Shown in pieces: positions 1-9,033 of a stretch of 61,135 nt of DNA. The translations under genes were made by a program, and so were the position numbers. The notes beneath the pieces are model-generated. The model was not told the DNA's origin, made no database searches, and worked only from the letters and a program-made list of their open reading frames with translations. Where the stretch lies: contig CALVUC010000006.1 of assembly GCA_944363395.1 (NCBI GenBank), positions 1-61,135 on the forward strand, read 5' to 3'. Numbering within the stretch: position 1 is the first letter of the stretch; the number at the start of each line of letters is the position of its first letter. Origin of the DNA: an uncultured Clostridia bacterium (lineage in GTDB: Bacteria > Bacillota > Clostridia > Christensenellales > Borkfalkiaceae).

Positions 1-111
1 GACAGGCTCTCCACCTGCGATCTGTGCGCGGCGGCAAACGACGGTCTGAGCGAAGCGAGCCGCGCGTCTTTGGCGGACGACGGCGGAAATTTTTCCAAGC
101 GGGATGCGTGA
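1..111 (+). CDS. C-terminal end of an unidentified protein (partial)
   Basis: An open frame enters from the left edge and ends at TGA 109-111, leaving 36 residues. The tail is Ala/Ser/Asp-rich with no recognisable domain. It stops about 20 bases before the next start and lies on the same strand, so it is probably the preceding gene of the polysaccharide operon, possibly another glycosyltransferase. That identity is inferred from position only. Confidence 0.55.
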   Translation, partial: DRLSTCDLCAAANDGLSEASRASLADDGGNFSKRDA

Positions 112-132
112 GCGCCGCTGCGGGCGAGAAGG

Positions 133-1173
133 ATGGAGAATATCGTTTGTACGGACTTCGTCCCGAAAGAGGGATGGGAGTTTCTGAGGGCGCTCGAAGC
201 GTGTACGGGGATGCCGTGGCGCGCGGTCGGCTATAACAATTCGGGGCTGCGCAAGGGCAGGGCGTCAAAGATCGGAAGACTGTCCGGGTACGTCGCTCAT
301 GCGTTCGGGCTGTTCGTGCATCGCGGGAAGTATCGGCGCATCGTCGCCTGGCAGCAGTTCTACGGGCTGTTCTTTGCCTTTTTCTCGCAGATCTTCCGTG
401 TGAAAAAGCGCACGTCGCTCATCGTGATGACCTTCATCTACAAGGAGAAAAAGGGGCTTGCAGGCAAGCTCTACCGAAAGTTCGTGCGCACGGCGGTCTG
501 TTCGGACTATGTCGACGCGCTGATCGTCTTTTCCCGCCATGAAGAGGAATACTATGCAGAGAAGCTGGGCGTCGGGAAGGAAAAGTTCTTCTATCTGCCG
601 CTCGGGACGCACAGCGAAGTTCCGAAGGAACGTACGGCGCTGCCGCTCCCCGAGAAATTTTTCCTGTCCGTCGGAAGAAGCAACCGCGACTACGATTTTT
701 TAGCCGCGCTCGCGTCGGAGCTGCCGCTTCCCGTCGTTGTCCTTTCGGACAGCTGGAGACCGGATGCGGTCCCCGAAAATCTGATCTTGCTTGCAAATGT
801 CGGCGGGGAAGAGTATCGCAAGGTGTTGGCTGCCTGCTTCGCCGTGCTCATCCCCCTGGATGACCCCGATATTTCCGCAGGGCAGCTCGTCATGCTGCAG
901 GCGATGCAATTTGAGAAACCTCTCGTCGTGACGCAGTCCCGCTCGGCGGAAAGCTATCTGCAAGACGGGTGGAACGCGCTTGTTCCGCCCAAGCAAAAGC
1001 AAGCCTTTCTTGCTGCGGCGCGCAGGCTCGCCGCGGACGGTGCGCTGTACGGCGCGCTTGCAAAAAACGGGCTTGAAACGTATGTATCCCGTCACTCGCT
1101 TGCCGCGCTCGGGACGAACGTCGGCAAGGTCGTTCTCACGCGGGGGGCTTTCGGGAAAGATAACGCTCTTTGA
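133..1173 (+). CDS. glycosyltransferase, GT-B fold (GT4-like)
   Basis: A 346-residue protein with two Rossmann-like halves, as expected of GT-B enzymes that move a sugar from a nucleotide donor onto a lipid-linked glycan at the cytoplasmic face of the membrane. The C-terminal donor-binding half starts near residue 176 (FLSVGRSNRDYDFL). The segment ISAGQLVMLQAM near residue 248 lies where GT4 enzymes carry their EGxxxxxLEA donor motif, but the glutamates are replaced, so the enzyme may be divergent. The ATG follows an AGAAGG ribosome site. The stop overlaps the TTG start of the next gene. Acceptor and donor cannot be told from sequence. Confidence 0.75.
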   Translation: MENIVCTDFVPKEGWEFLRALEACTGMPWRAVGYNNSGLRKGRASKIGRLSGYVAHAFGLFVHRGKYRRIVAWQQFYGLFFAFFSQIFRVKKRTSLIVMTFIYKEKKGLAGKLYRKFVRTAVCSDYVDALIVFSRHEEEYYAEKLGVGKEKFFYLPLGTHSEVPKERTALPLPEKFFLSVGRSNRDYDFLAALASELPLPVVVLSDSWRPDAVPENLILLANVGGEEYRKVLAACFAVLIPLDDPDISAGQLVMLQAMQFEKPLVVTQSRSAESYLQDGWNALVPPKQKQAFLAAARRLAADGALYGALAKNGLETYVSRHSLAALGTNVGKVVLTRGAFGKDNAL

Positions 1174-2246
1174 TCGATATGACGAAACAGACCATTCAAA
1201 AAAGAATTGCGATCGTGGCGCAGGGATTGTCGGGCGGCGGAGCGGAGCGCGTTGCGTCGATCTTGGCGAATCATTTCTGTGAGCGGGGATACCGCGTTCT
1301 TTTTGTCGCCGTCTACAACGACCGGAGAGATTACGCGCTGCGCGGGGGGATCGGGGTCTTTGATGTCCGCACCGAAGGACGTACGCCGCTGCGGCGTCTG
1401 CTCGACCGGAACAACGGTGTGTATCGGGCGCTGAAGGCGTTTTCTCCCGATGTGACGATCTCCTTTCTCCATAACGAGACGGCGCGCTCCGTTTTTGCGG
1501 GATTGCCCGTCATATTCTCGCTCCGCAACGATCCGCAGCGGTCGGGCAACGGATTTTGGGAGAGGCGGGTCAGGAACGCCGTGTATCGGCGCGCAAAGGC
1601 AGTCGTCTTTCAGACGGAGGGCGCGCGGGCGTATTTCGGCGGGAAGATCGGGCAAAAGGGGGTCGTCATTCCCAACCCGCTGGAGACGGCGTCGCTTCCG
1701 TTTTGGCGGGATCGTGCGCATAACCATACCTTTGTCACGGCGTGCAGGTTGAACGAACAAAAAAATCTTCCCATGATGATCGGCGCCTTTTGCGCCTTCC
1801 GCGCGCGTTTTCCCGCGTTTCGGCTGGAGATCTACGGGGAAGGAGAACTGAGGGAGCGTCTGCAGGCGATGATCGACGGATACGGCGCTTCGGAATATAT
1901 CAGACTGATGGGGCGGAGCAGCCGCATCCATGAGATCATGGCGCAGTCGTTCGCGTTTGTTCTTTCGTCCGACTATGAGGGGCTGTCCAATGCGATGCTG
2001 GAGGCGTTGGCGATCGGTCTGCCTTGTATTTGCACCGATTGCCCGCCGGGCGGCGCGCGGGCGTATATCCGTCCGATGGAGAACGGGCTCCTCGTTCCGT
2101 GCGGGGACGAGAGCGCGCTCTGCGAAGCGATGTGCCTTCTGGCGGACGATGCGGCGCTGTGCCGCACGCTTTCGCAGAACGCCGTGGGCGTGCGCGAGCG
2201 TCTGGATCGGGACAGGATCTGCGCGGAGTGGGAAAAACTGCTCTGA
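1170..2246 (+). CDS. glycosyltransferase family 4
   Basis: A 358-residue GT4 enzyme. The N-terminus has the acceptor-domain motif GGGAERV, the donor domain has a basic residue region near ACRLNEQKNL, and the GT4 EX7E-like motif is DYEGLSNAMLEALAIGLP. This architecture is that of capsule and EPS glycosyltransferases such as the GalNAc or Glc transferases of O-antigen clusters. The TTG at 1170 overlaps the previous stop; an ATG at 1179 is an equally good start and removes only three residues. It is followed within about 25 bases by the polymerase gene. Confidence 0.85.
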   Translation: MIDMTKQTIQKRIAIVAQGLSGGGAERVASILANHFCERGYRVLFVAVYNDRRDYALRGGIGVFDVRTEGRTPLRRLLDRNNGVYRALKAFSPDVTISFLHNETARSVFAGLPVIFSLRNDPQRSGNGFWERRVRNAVYRRAKAVVFQTEGARAYFGGKIGQKGVVIPNPLETASLPFWRDRAHNHTFVTACRLNEQKNLPMMIGAFCAFRARFPAFRLEIYGEGELRERLQAMIDGYGASEYIRLMGRSSRIHEIMAQSFAFVLSSDYEGLSNAMLEALAIGLPCICTDCPPGGARAYIRPMENGLLVPCGDESALCEAMCLLADDAALCRTLSQNAVGVRERLDRDRICAEWEKLL

Positions 2247-2269
2247 AAACGGGAAGGGGAAAGACCTGC

Positions 2270-3625
2270 GTGTTGAATCGTGCGATCTATAAAGAACGGA
2301 ATACGGTCACAAGTTTTCTGGATGTGCAGATCAATGTATCGTCCGTTTTTCAGTACTTTCTCATCTATCTCATGCTCCTCATTCCCGGCAGCTGCCTGTT
2401 TGCCAAATATTTCCTCGGCGATTGGAAGTATTATGTGCTCCTCGTGTTTTATGCGGCGCTTTTCGTGAGCGGGAAAAAGTACAGGGAAGGATATGCGCCC
2501 GTTTTTGCGCTTCTCCTTCTCGTCTTTGTCGTCGTGACCCGCCTGATCACCGACGGCGGCGCGGGGCTCTCGGCATGGATGCAGTTTGCGGTCTGCCTCG
2601 CTTCCGTGCATTTTGCCGTCTGCTGCAACCGCAGGATGTTTTTGACGCGCTTTGTCAAACTCGTCTGCGTGTTCTCGGTCATCAGCCTCGTTTTCTGGCT
2701 GCTCTTTCTTGTGTTTCCGCAGCTTGCCGACATATATCCCGCGCAGACTTACTTCACGCAGTCGATCGGGAGCGATCCCGCATGGGCGAAGGATTACTAC
2801 GGAAAGGGGCTGTTTCTCTACAGCTATCTGGAGATCCATCCCACGCGCAACTGCGGCATCTATACGGAGCCCGGCGTACATCAGATCGTCCTGAACAGCG
2901 CGCTGTTCGTCATGCTGTTCTGGGGACATAAGCTGACCGGGCTTACAGGCGGGAAATATTTTTGGCGTCTCGCCGTTCTCGTCTTTACGGTGCTGAGCTG
3001 TCAGTCCACGGCGGGATATATCGGATTTTTGCTCATCGTCGTCTTTTTCATGTTTTCCCGCCGTGTCAGGAGCAAGGGGAGGTACGCCGCAAAGGCGAAA
3101 CGCGCCCTTGCCATGCTGCTGTGCCTCGCGGTCATCGTACTGCTCCTCGAATATCAGGTGAACGGAGCGGAGAGCATCCTCAACAAGCAGATCGTGGAAA
3201 AGCTCTTTGCGGGGACGGACGGCGTTTCGCTGATGGAGGGGAGCGGACAATACAGGGTCGGGACCATCCTTCTCTCCGTGAGGTCGGTGATCGAACATCC
3301 GCTCGGGGTGGGATACGACCGCTTTATCGGGCTCACGAACCGCGCCGAGACGGGGTTTGTGGCTGCGAGCGTGATGTCGTTTGCGGCGGTCTACGGCGTC
3401 ATTCCGTGGATCGTGATGCTGGCAATGGTCTTTGTCCCCGTGATCCGCAATGAGAGCAGGACGGTCGCGCTGCTCTTTATGCTTCTGTTTTTGAATACGA
3501 CGCTGGCACAGACCGATCTTTTGTATCCCGCGCTCATGATGGTCCCCGTTTATCTGGAAGCGACCCGTCCGCGCGGAAAATTTGTCAGGGGAGGAGCGCC
3601 ATGCAAGCACCGAAGCCCGTATTAG
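2270..3625 (+). CDS. Wzy-like O-antigen/EPS polymerase
   Basis: About 451 residues with roughly ten hydrophobic segments and a large periplasmic-type loop. The loop holds RNCGIYTEPGVHQ; an R-x-x-G-x-x-x-EPG signature of this kind is typical of Wzy polymerases and O-antigen ligase-like proteins that join lipid-linked repeat units. The frame is open further upstream, but that part overlaps the GT4 gene and looks like a shadow. I place the start at GTG 2270 or TTG 2273, 9-12 bases after a GGGAAGGGGA ribosome site. The C-terminus overlaps the next gene by 25 bases. It is one of two polymerase-like proteins in the window; the other is at 58923. Confidence 0.8.
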   Translation: MLNRAIYKERNTVTSFLDVQINVSSVFQYFLIYLMLLIPGSCLFAKYFLGDWKYYVLLVFYAALFVSGKKYREGYAPVFALLLLVFVVVTRLITDGGAGLSAWMQFAVCLASVHFAVCCNRRMFLTRFVKLVCVFSVISLVFWLLFLVFPQLADIYPAQTYFTQSIGSDPAWAKDYYGKGLFLYSYLEIHPTRNCGIYTEPGVHQIVLNSALFVMLFWGHKLTGLTGGKYFWRLAVLVFTVLSCQSTAGYIGFLLIVVFFMFSRRVRSKGRYAAKAKRALAMLLCLAVIVLLLEYQVNGAESILNKQIVEKLFAGTDGVSLMEGSGQYRVGTILLSVRSVIEHPLGVGYDRFIGLTNRAETGFVAASVMSFAAVYGVIPWIVMLAMVFVPVIRNESRTVALLFMLLFLNTTLAQTDLLYPALMMVPVYLEATRPRGKFVRGGAPCKHRSPY

Positions 3626-4533
3626 TTCTTCTGCTTGAAAAAAACAGCTATTTTTTCCCCGCAGTCCGCGATGAGCGCATCGTCGCGGACGGGGTGTTCC
3701 GCGACCGTCTGATCGAAACGAGCCCGGTCTTTAAGGCGGTCAACAGATGGTTTCCCTCACTCAAACGGCTGTTTTACAGGCGTTCTTGGGTCTCCGCGCT
3801 CGGACAGTTCTCCAAGATCGTCGTATTTGACGTCGCTTATAAGGCGGACAAAAGCCTTTTAAGCTATCTTCACAGGAAGGCGCCGCACGCAAAGATCTTC
3901 CTGTACTATTGGAACATGGTCAAAGACGAGGCGGCGTTCCTTCGGGAAAAACAGCTCGCCGAGGCGTGCGGCGCCGCGGTCTTTCACTATGACAGGGGCG
4001 ACTGCGCGCGCTACGGCTTGCAGTTCAATTCGATCATGTACGATGAACATATCGCGCTTCCCGATCTCCCGCCCTTGTATGACTGCTTTTTCCTCGGCTT
4101 TTCCAAGGACCGCGAACCCGCTCTGAAGGCATTCCATGCCTGTCTTTCAGGCGCGGGGCTCAGGGGAAAATATGTCCTCGTCACGGGCGGCGGAGGGGAA
4201 GCGGCATTTGAATACAGACGCCGCCGCGTTGCATATCCCGAGTACCTCGCCATGCTGAGCCGCAGCCGTGCGATCCTCGATATCGCGCAGCAGGGGCAGG
4301 ACGGGCTCTCTCTTCGCGTGATGGAGGCGATCTTCTTCAACAAAAAACTTATCACGACAAACCGCGCCGTCAAAAGTTATGCGTTCTATTCTCCCGCCGA
4401 CATTCTTGTCTATGAAGAGGGGAAAACGACGGGTCGGGAGATCGCGGCGTTCTTCGATGCGCCCTTTGTCCCTTACGCGGAGGAAGTCAGAACATATTAT
4501 TCGATCGGGGCATGGGCGGAGCGTTTTGTATGA
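3601..4533 (+). CDS. EPS-locus glycosyltransferase-like protein
   Basis: A 310-residue soluble protein preceded by GGGGAGG. The second half contains RVAYPEYLAMLSRSRAILDI and then a GLSLRVMEAIFFNKKLIT stretch. This resembles the donor-binding half of CgeB/GT-B-like proteins found in capsule loci, where an S/G-L-R-x-x-E motif replaces the GT4 EX7E pattern. It overlaps the polymerase upstream and the acetyltransferase downstream (ATGA), so it is translationally coupled within the EPS operon. The exact sugar and linkage are unknown, and a non-catalytic role is possible. Confidence 0.55.
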   Translation: MQAPKPVLVLLLEKNSYFFPAVRDERIVADGVFRDRLIETSPVFKAVNRWFPSLKRLFYRRSWVSALGQFSKIVVFDVAYKADKSLLSYLHRKAPHAKIFLYYWNMVKDEAAFLREKQLAEACGAAVFHYDRGDCARYGLQFNSIMYDEHIALPDLPPLYDCFFLGFSKDREPALKAFHACLSGAGLRGKYVLVTGGGGEAAFEYRRRRVAYPEYLAMLSRSRAILDIAQQGQDGLSLRVMEAIFFNKKLITTNRAVKSYAFYSPADILVYEEGKTTGREIAAFFDAPFVPYAEEVRTYYSIGAWAERFV

Positions 4534-5118
4534 TGGGAAGGATCAGGAATTGGCTGCTTAGCCGCATGGCGCGAAGGAGATTGAGAAAAGAGAACGGACT
4601 TCATGTTCCGTGCGACATCGTACTACGGCTTCCGCAGTATTGTCATATTGCAGAAGACGCCGTTCTCGGCAGCGGTTGCCGTCTAATGTGTGGGGACAGT
4701 TATATGGGAAAGCCGACGGGTTTTGTGCCTCGGATCGTGGTCGGGAAGCGGTTTCATGCGACGCGCGGTCTGTCTGTTCAATGTGCCAATCATGTCGTTA
4801 TCGGAAATGATGTACCGATCGCAAGCAATGTTACGTTGATTGATTATGATCACGGGATCGATCCAACGGAAAAAAATTATCTGGACACGCCCTTGTCTGT
4901 ATCGGATGGGATCGAGATTGGGAACGGCGTATGGATCGGTGAAAATTGTCTGATCCTCGGTGGGGTCAGGATAGGAGAGAAGAGCATTGTCGGAGGGGGG
5001 CAGCGTCGTGACCCGGTCTGTTCCTCCGTATACGATCGTTGCGGGAAACCCCGCGAAGATCGTCAAGCGGTACGACCACGGGAAGAAGCAATGGATACGC
5101 GCAGATGAAGAGCTTTAA
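4530..5118 (+). pseudogene. hexapeptide-repeat O-acetyltransferase, frameshifted at a G6 run
   Basis: The first 157 or so codons encode a left-handed beta-helix acetyltransferase of the WcaF/maltose acetyltransferase type. The catalytic-type His is in DYDHGID, followed by hexapeptide turns such as IGNGVWIGENCLILGG. At 4995-5000 a run of six G shifts the frame. Removing one G restores GGGSVVTRSVPPYTIVAGNP and the family's normal C-terminus, ending at TAA 5116-5118. As written, the protein reads nonsense to a later stop at 5108. Start ATG 4530 overlaps the previous stop (ATGA) behind GGCGGAG. Base composition here is visibly more AT-rich than in its neighbours, suggesting a different origin. 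A sequencing error, a real mutation or slippage-based switching are all possible. Confidence 0.8.
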
Positions 5119-6562
5119 GGAGAAAACGGAACGGATCCCGCCCGGCGTGAAGTCGAGCGTGGTGTATACGCTGGCGACCCTCTTTACGCGGGGGCTGGCG
5201 ATCGTTACCGTGCCCGTTTTTACGCGCATCATGACGACCGAAGAGATCGGGCTGGTGAATTTGTACAATTCCTGGTATGCCATGATCAGCGTCGTGGCAA
5301 CGCTGTCTCTGACGTCGGGCGGCTTTCAGGTCATGATGAAGGAATATCCGGACAGGCGGCGGCAGTATCTCTCGTCGGTCACGACGCTGACGTCCGTCAT
5401 GGCGCTGCTGTTGGCAGTCGTCTATGCTTTCGCGCCCTCCTTCTGGAATGAGATCACGGGGCTTCCGACAGAGTTGATGCTTCTTATGCTCGCCGGGTTT
5501 CTGACGGCGCCCGCGCGCGACTTCTGGCTTGCGCAGCAGCGGTATGAATACCGCTATAAGCTGGCGGGGATCCTTTCATTCGGGCAGGCGATCGTCGCGA
5601 CGGCGCTGTCCGTGCTCATCGTTTTGCATCTGCGCGGTACGGGATATGCCGCGGAAGGGCGTTTGTTTGCCAATTATGCCGTGCTGTACGGGGTGGCGTT
5701 TGCGATCTGGATCGTGCTGCTCGTCCGCGGAAAGACCTTCTTCGACCATGAATTCTGGGGAAAATCGCTGCGGCTGAGCCTTCCGCTCATCGGCTACTCC
5801 ATCGCCGCACAGGTGCTGAGCGTCTCGGACCGCACAATGATCGGCAGCATGGTCGGCAATGATGCGGTCGGGATCTACGGGACGCTCTATTCTGTCGGTA
5901 CGATCTGCACATTGTTCTGGAGCGCGCTCAACGCCTCCTTTCTTCCCTATCTGTTTGAGAATATCGGGAAGGAGGAAAATAAGATCAAGCGAATTTCTTC
6001 GCTGATGCTTGCCGTTTATGCCGTGATCGCCGTCCTCATCACCTATCTCGCGCCCGAGATCGTGCGCATCCTTGCGACGGAGGAATACTACGAGGGGATC
6101 TATATCATGCCGCCTATTGCGGCGGGCGTCTTCCTGATGGCTGTCACAAATATGTATTCCAATATTGCCGTTTATTATAAAAAGACGGTGCTGGTCATGA
6201 TCCCCGCGGTGATCGCCGCCGTGAGCAATGTTGTTTTGAACTATATTTTTATCCCTCGTTACGGCTATATGGCGGCGGCATACACGACGCTCGTCGCCTA
6301 CGTTCTGCTTGCGGCGCTGCAGGCGCTGTTCGCCCTCATTGTGCAGCGCAGGAAAGGAGAGAAGATCTATGGAAATTGGAGCATTCTCCTGCTCAGCGTC
6401 GTGACGGTGGGGCTCGATCTGGCGGGGCTTGTGCTGTACCGCAATTCTGTGGCGCGCTATTGCGCGGTCGCGGCGGGGATCGCCGCTGCCGCCCTGCTGT
6501 GTTGGCTGTATGTGAAGAAAAGAAGGCAGCACCGCGTGCGCGATCCGCGGGAGCCGCAATAG
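5105..6562 (+). CDS. Wzx-like polysaccharide flippase (MOP superfamily)
   Basis: A 485-residue integral membrane protein with 12-14 hydrophobic segments. It belongs to the oligosaccharide flippase/MATE-like superfamily that moves undecaprenyl-linked repeat units across the membrane. The early sequence TLFTRGLAIVTVPVFTRIMT and the internal GIYGTLYSVGTI are characteristic of the family. ATG 5105 is inside the end of the restored acetyltransferase frame, giving a 14-base overlap that fits translational coupling; the frame is open upstream to 5039, but that part is a shadow of the acetyltransferase. It is the last gene of this polysaccharide operon and is followed directly by a terminator. Confidence 0.88.
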   Translation: MKSFKEKTERIPPGVKSSVVYTLATLFTRGLAIVTVPVFTRIMTTEEIGLVNLYNSWYAMISVVATLSLTSGGFQVMMKEYPDRRRQYLSSVTTLTSVMALLLAVVYAFAPSFWNEITGLPTELMLLMLAGFLTAPARDFWLAQQRYEYRYKLAGILSFGQAIVATALSVLIVLHLRGTGYAAEGRLFANYAVLYGVAFAIWIVLLVRGKTFFDHEFWGKSLRLSLPLIGYSIAAQVLSVSDRTMIGSMVGNDAVGIYGTLYSVGTICTLFWSALNASFLPYLFENIGKEENKIKRISSLMLAVYAVIAVLITYLAPEIVRILATEEYYEGIYIMPPIAAGVFLMAVTNMYSNIAVYYKKTVLVMIPAVIAAVSNVVLNYIFIPRYGYMAAAYTTLVAYVLLAALQALFALIVQRRKGEKIYGNWSILLLSVVTVGLDLAGLVLYRNSVARYCAVAAGIAAAALLCWLYVKKRRQHRVRDPREPQ

Positions 6563-6575
6563 AAGGCGTTGTTTC

Positions 6576-6618
6576 AAAAAGCGGACGCCGCGCATAAAAG
6601 CGCGGCGTCCGCTTTTTT
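6576..6618. terminator. bidirectional intrinsic terminator
   Basis: A 13-bp perfect GC-rich stem (GCGGACGCCGCGC with its complement) encloses a short AT loop and is flanked by A5 on the left and T6 on the right. It separates the convergent flippase and tmcAL genes and can end transcripts from both sides. Confidence 0.93.
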
Positions 6619-7801
6619 ACACGAACAGTGTTTCGTAGCTGCCGGAGCGGGTGCCGGAGAGGACGTTGTACAGGTCGTTGGCGCGGATGTCCGCGCCGAA
6701 GCAGGCGAGCGCTTCCTTTTTCAGGGCGAGCGCGTCGCTCTTGCGCGCGATGAGCGGGAACCTTCCCTGCCCGAGCGCGGAGAGCGCCTCCGCCTGCGAC
6801 GTCTTTTTGACGGCGAGCGTGCGGCAGTAGAGGGACGCCGTGAGGTATCCGCGCACGTCGTCGCCCCGCAGCCGCAGAAAATTCTGTGCGAGGATGCGGC
6901 GGATGCGGGAGAGCGTATAGCGCTTGGAGACCGTCTTTTTGAGCATCTCCTCGTAGTCCGGGTTGGCGCGCGCCATCGCGAGGATGCGACGCTCCAGCCC
7001 CTCGGAGCAATCGGCGCAGGCGGCGACGTCTCTCTCGTCCGCGGCGAGCAGCGCGCAGAGGGCTGCCGTCGGATAGGGCAGGGGTGCGTATGTCTCCGCC
7101 GTTTGCATGGCATAGGCGGGGAGATTGCTCCGCAGCATTTTTCTGACCTTGCGCGAGCGGTCGGAAAACGCTGCGCGCAGGGCGGTCGCCGAAGAAAAGG
7201 ACGGGCGCAGGACGTCGTCCGCGTAGCCGCTGCCGATGCGGGGGATGGGGATGGGTTCGATGTCCGCCTCCTCCGCGAGGATGGCGCGGCAGTACTCCGT
7301 TCCCAAAATATTGTTGGGCGAATTGAGCAGCGCCTCGTCCACGTCCGCGCCCGAAGCGAGCAGCGCCGCGTTGCGCGCGCGGATATAGCTCGTGCCGTCC
7401 TTCAGGTTCTCCTTGAGCGCCGCACGAAAGGCGCGCGTCTCTTCGAGCGTGGCGCGGGCGGTCTTTAAAAACGCCTCCCTGTCGCCGCTCTCGCAGCCGA
7501 AGGCGAGTGCTTTGACGGAGGGGATGGAGGCGAGGATGTGCAGCGCGCCCCGCGCGAACAGTTCGGCGGGGGCGACGGCGAACGCCGCGGGCAGTTCGAG
7601 CACGGCGTCAGCGCCTCCGAGGACAGCGTGGCGCGCGCGTTCGTATTTGTGAAAGACGGCGGGTTCGCCGCGCTGGGTGAAGTTCCCGCTCATGATGCAG
7701 AGGATGCCTTCGCAGCCCGAGAGCTCCCGCGCGCGCTCCAATTGATACCTGTGTCCGTTGTGGAAGGGGTTGTATTCGCAAATCACCGCACAAAAATTCA
7801 T
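6617..7801 (-). CDS. tmcAL: tRNA(Met) cytidine acetate ligase (TmcAL)
   Basis: A 394-residue member of the YlbM/TmcAL nucleotidyltransferase family, which uses acetate and ATP to acetylate the wobble cytidine (ac4C34) of elongator tRNA-Met. The N-terminus has VICEYNPFHNGHRYQL with the HxGH-type nucleotidyltransferase motif, then MSGNFTQRGEPA. The length matches the family. The start ATG follows an AAGGG-type site. It is transcribed divergently from pta-ackA, which is fitting because acetate metabolism supplies its substrate; that link is suggestive only. Confidence 0.93.
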   Translation of the reverse strand: MNFCAVICEYNPFHNGHRYQLERARELSGCEGILCIMSGNFTQRGEPAVFHKYERARHAVLGGADAVLELPAAFAVAPAELFARGALHILASIPSVKALAFGCESGDREAFLKTARATLEETRAFRAALKENLKDGTSYIRARNAALLASGADVDEALLNSPNNILGTEYCRAILAEEADIEPIPIPRIGSGYADDVLRPSFSSATALRAAFSDRSRKVRKMLRSNLPAYAMQTAETYAPLPYPTAALCALLAADERDVAACADCSEGLERRILAMARANPDYEEMLKKTVSKRYTLSRIRRILAQNFLRLRGDDVRGYLTASLYCRTLAVKKTSQAEALSALGQGRFPLIARKSDALALKKEALACFGADIRANDLYNVLSGTRSGSYETLFV

Positions 7802-7820
7802 AATTTTTTCCCTTGTGACC

Positions 7821-7849
7821 TTTACAACGTTTGCAAAAAGGTGTATAAT
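7821..7849 (+). promoter_or_regulatory. sigma-A type promoter of pta-ackA
   Basis: TTTACA at 7821-7826, a 17-bp spacer, and TATAAT at 7844-7849. It lies in the gap between the divergent tmcAL and pta genes and would give a leader of about 100 nt. Confidence 0.85.
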
Positions 7850-7956
7850 AAAACAGCAAATGTCGTGAAAATATCCTGCGGCGCGGGAACACCGTGCCGT
7901 CCATCGGTATTATACACGATTTCTCGGAAAAGATAAAGAGGTCGGAGGAAAAAAAC

Positions 7957-9012
7957 ATGGCGAATTTCGTAAGGCAGTTAAAACAGCTCGGAAGAAAGAT
8001 CGTGGAATCGGGTTCCATCGTGGACGATCTCAAAAAGCGTGCGGCGGAAAAGAACCGCACCATCGTCCTGTGCGAAGGCGAGGACGGCCGCGTCGTCGAG
8101 GCGGCGCTGCGCTGTACGGAGGAGGGCGTCGCAAAGATCGTCCTGCTCGGAAATGCGACGGTGATCAAGGCGGCGCATCCCGACGAGGACTTTTCGGGCA
8201 TCGAGATCGTCGATCCCGCATCGTCGCCCAAGCTCGATGAATATGCAAACCTTTTGTACGAACTGCGCAAGGCGAAGGGCATGACGGAGGAGACTGCGAA
8301 GCAGCAGGCGAAGGACGCCACCTTCTTCGGCGCGCTCATGCTCAAGGCGGGCGATGTGGACGGTCTCGTCTCGGGCGCCTGCCATTCTACGGCGAACACG
8401 CTGCGCCCCGGGCTCCAGATCATCAAGACGGCGCCCGGCGTCAAGTCGGTCTCCAGCTTTAATATGATGATCGCGCCCGCGGGCGGCAACAAGTATATGG
8501 ACGGCGATGTCATTTTCTTCGCGGACTGCGGGCTCAATCCCACTTACACGGCGGAAGGTCTTGCCGAGTGCGCCATTGCCACGGCGCAGAGCGCAAAGGA
8601 GATCGCGGGACTCGATCCCAAAGTCGCCATGCTCTCCTTCTCGACCATGGGCAGCGCCAAGCACGACAACGTCACGCTTGTGCAGGAGGCGACGCGCATC
8701 GCCAAGGAGATGGCGCCCGATCTCGCTCTAGACGGCGAGCTGCAGTTTGACGCCGCGATCGTTCCCGAGGTCGCCGCGCTCAAAGCGCCCGATTCCAAGG
8801 TCGCGGGTCATGCGAACGTGTTTATCTTCCCCGATCTGCAGGCGGGCAACATCGGCTACAAGATCGCAGAGCGCCTCGGCGGTTTCCAGGCGGTCGGTCC
8901 CATCTGCCAGGGCTTTGCAAAGCCCCTCAACGATCTCTCCCGCGGCTGCAAGGCGTCCGATATCGTCCTTGCCGTCGCCATCACGGCGCTTCAGGTGCGC
9001 GACGAAAAATAA
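7957..9012 (+). CDS. pta: phosphate acetyltransferase
   Basis: A 351-residue short-type Pta that interconverts acetyl-CoA and acetyl phosphate. Family hallmarks include VLCEGEDGRVVEAA near residue 30, DGLVSGACHSTANTLRP near 140 and SFSTMGSAKHD near 225. Without the upstream frame extension the start is ATG 7957, placed 8 bases after GGAGG; the extension back to 7894 lacks a ribosome site. ackA begins 21 bases downstream, so the pair forms the standard acetate/ATP-yielding operon of fermentative bacteria. Confidence 0.95.
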   Translation: MANFVRQLKQLGRKIVESGSIVDDLKKRAAEKNRTIVLCEGEDGRVVEAALRCTEEGVAKIVLLGNATVIKAAHPDEDFSGIEIVDPASSPKLDEYANLLYELRKAKGMTEETAKQQAKDATFFGALMLKAGDVDGLVSGACHSTANTLRPGLQIIKTAPGVKSVSSFNMMIAPAGGNKYMDGDVIFFADCGLNPTYTAEGLAECAIATAQSAKEIAGLDPKVAMLSFSTMGSAKHDNVTLVQEATRIAKEMAPDLALDGELQFDAAIVPEVAALKAPDSKVAGHANVFIFPDLQAGNIGYKIAERLGGFQAVGPICQGFAKPLNDLSRGCKASDIVLAVAITALQVRDEK

Positions 9013-9033
9013 TCGTAGGAGTACGACAGAAAT

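Noticed and set aside
24-236. 70-codon ORF at the left edge
   Set aside because: It overlaps the partial upstream gene and the glycosyltransferase start in another frame and has Arg-rich shadow composition.
2024-2269. N-terminal extension of the first Wzy-like gene
   Set aside because: It lies inside the GT4 gene in another frame, is not hydrophobic and has no ribosome site, whereas GGGAAGGGGA precedes GTG 2270.
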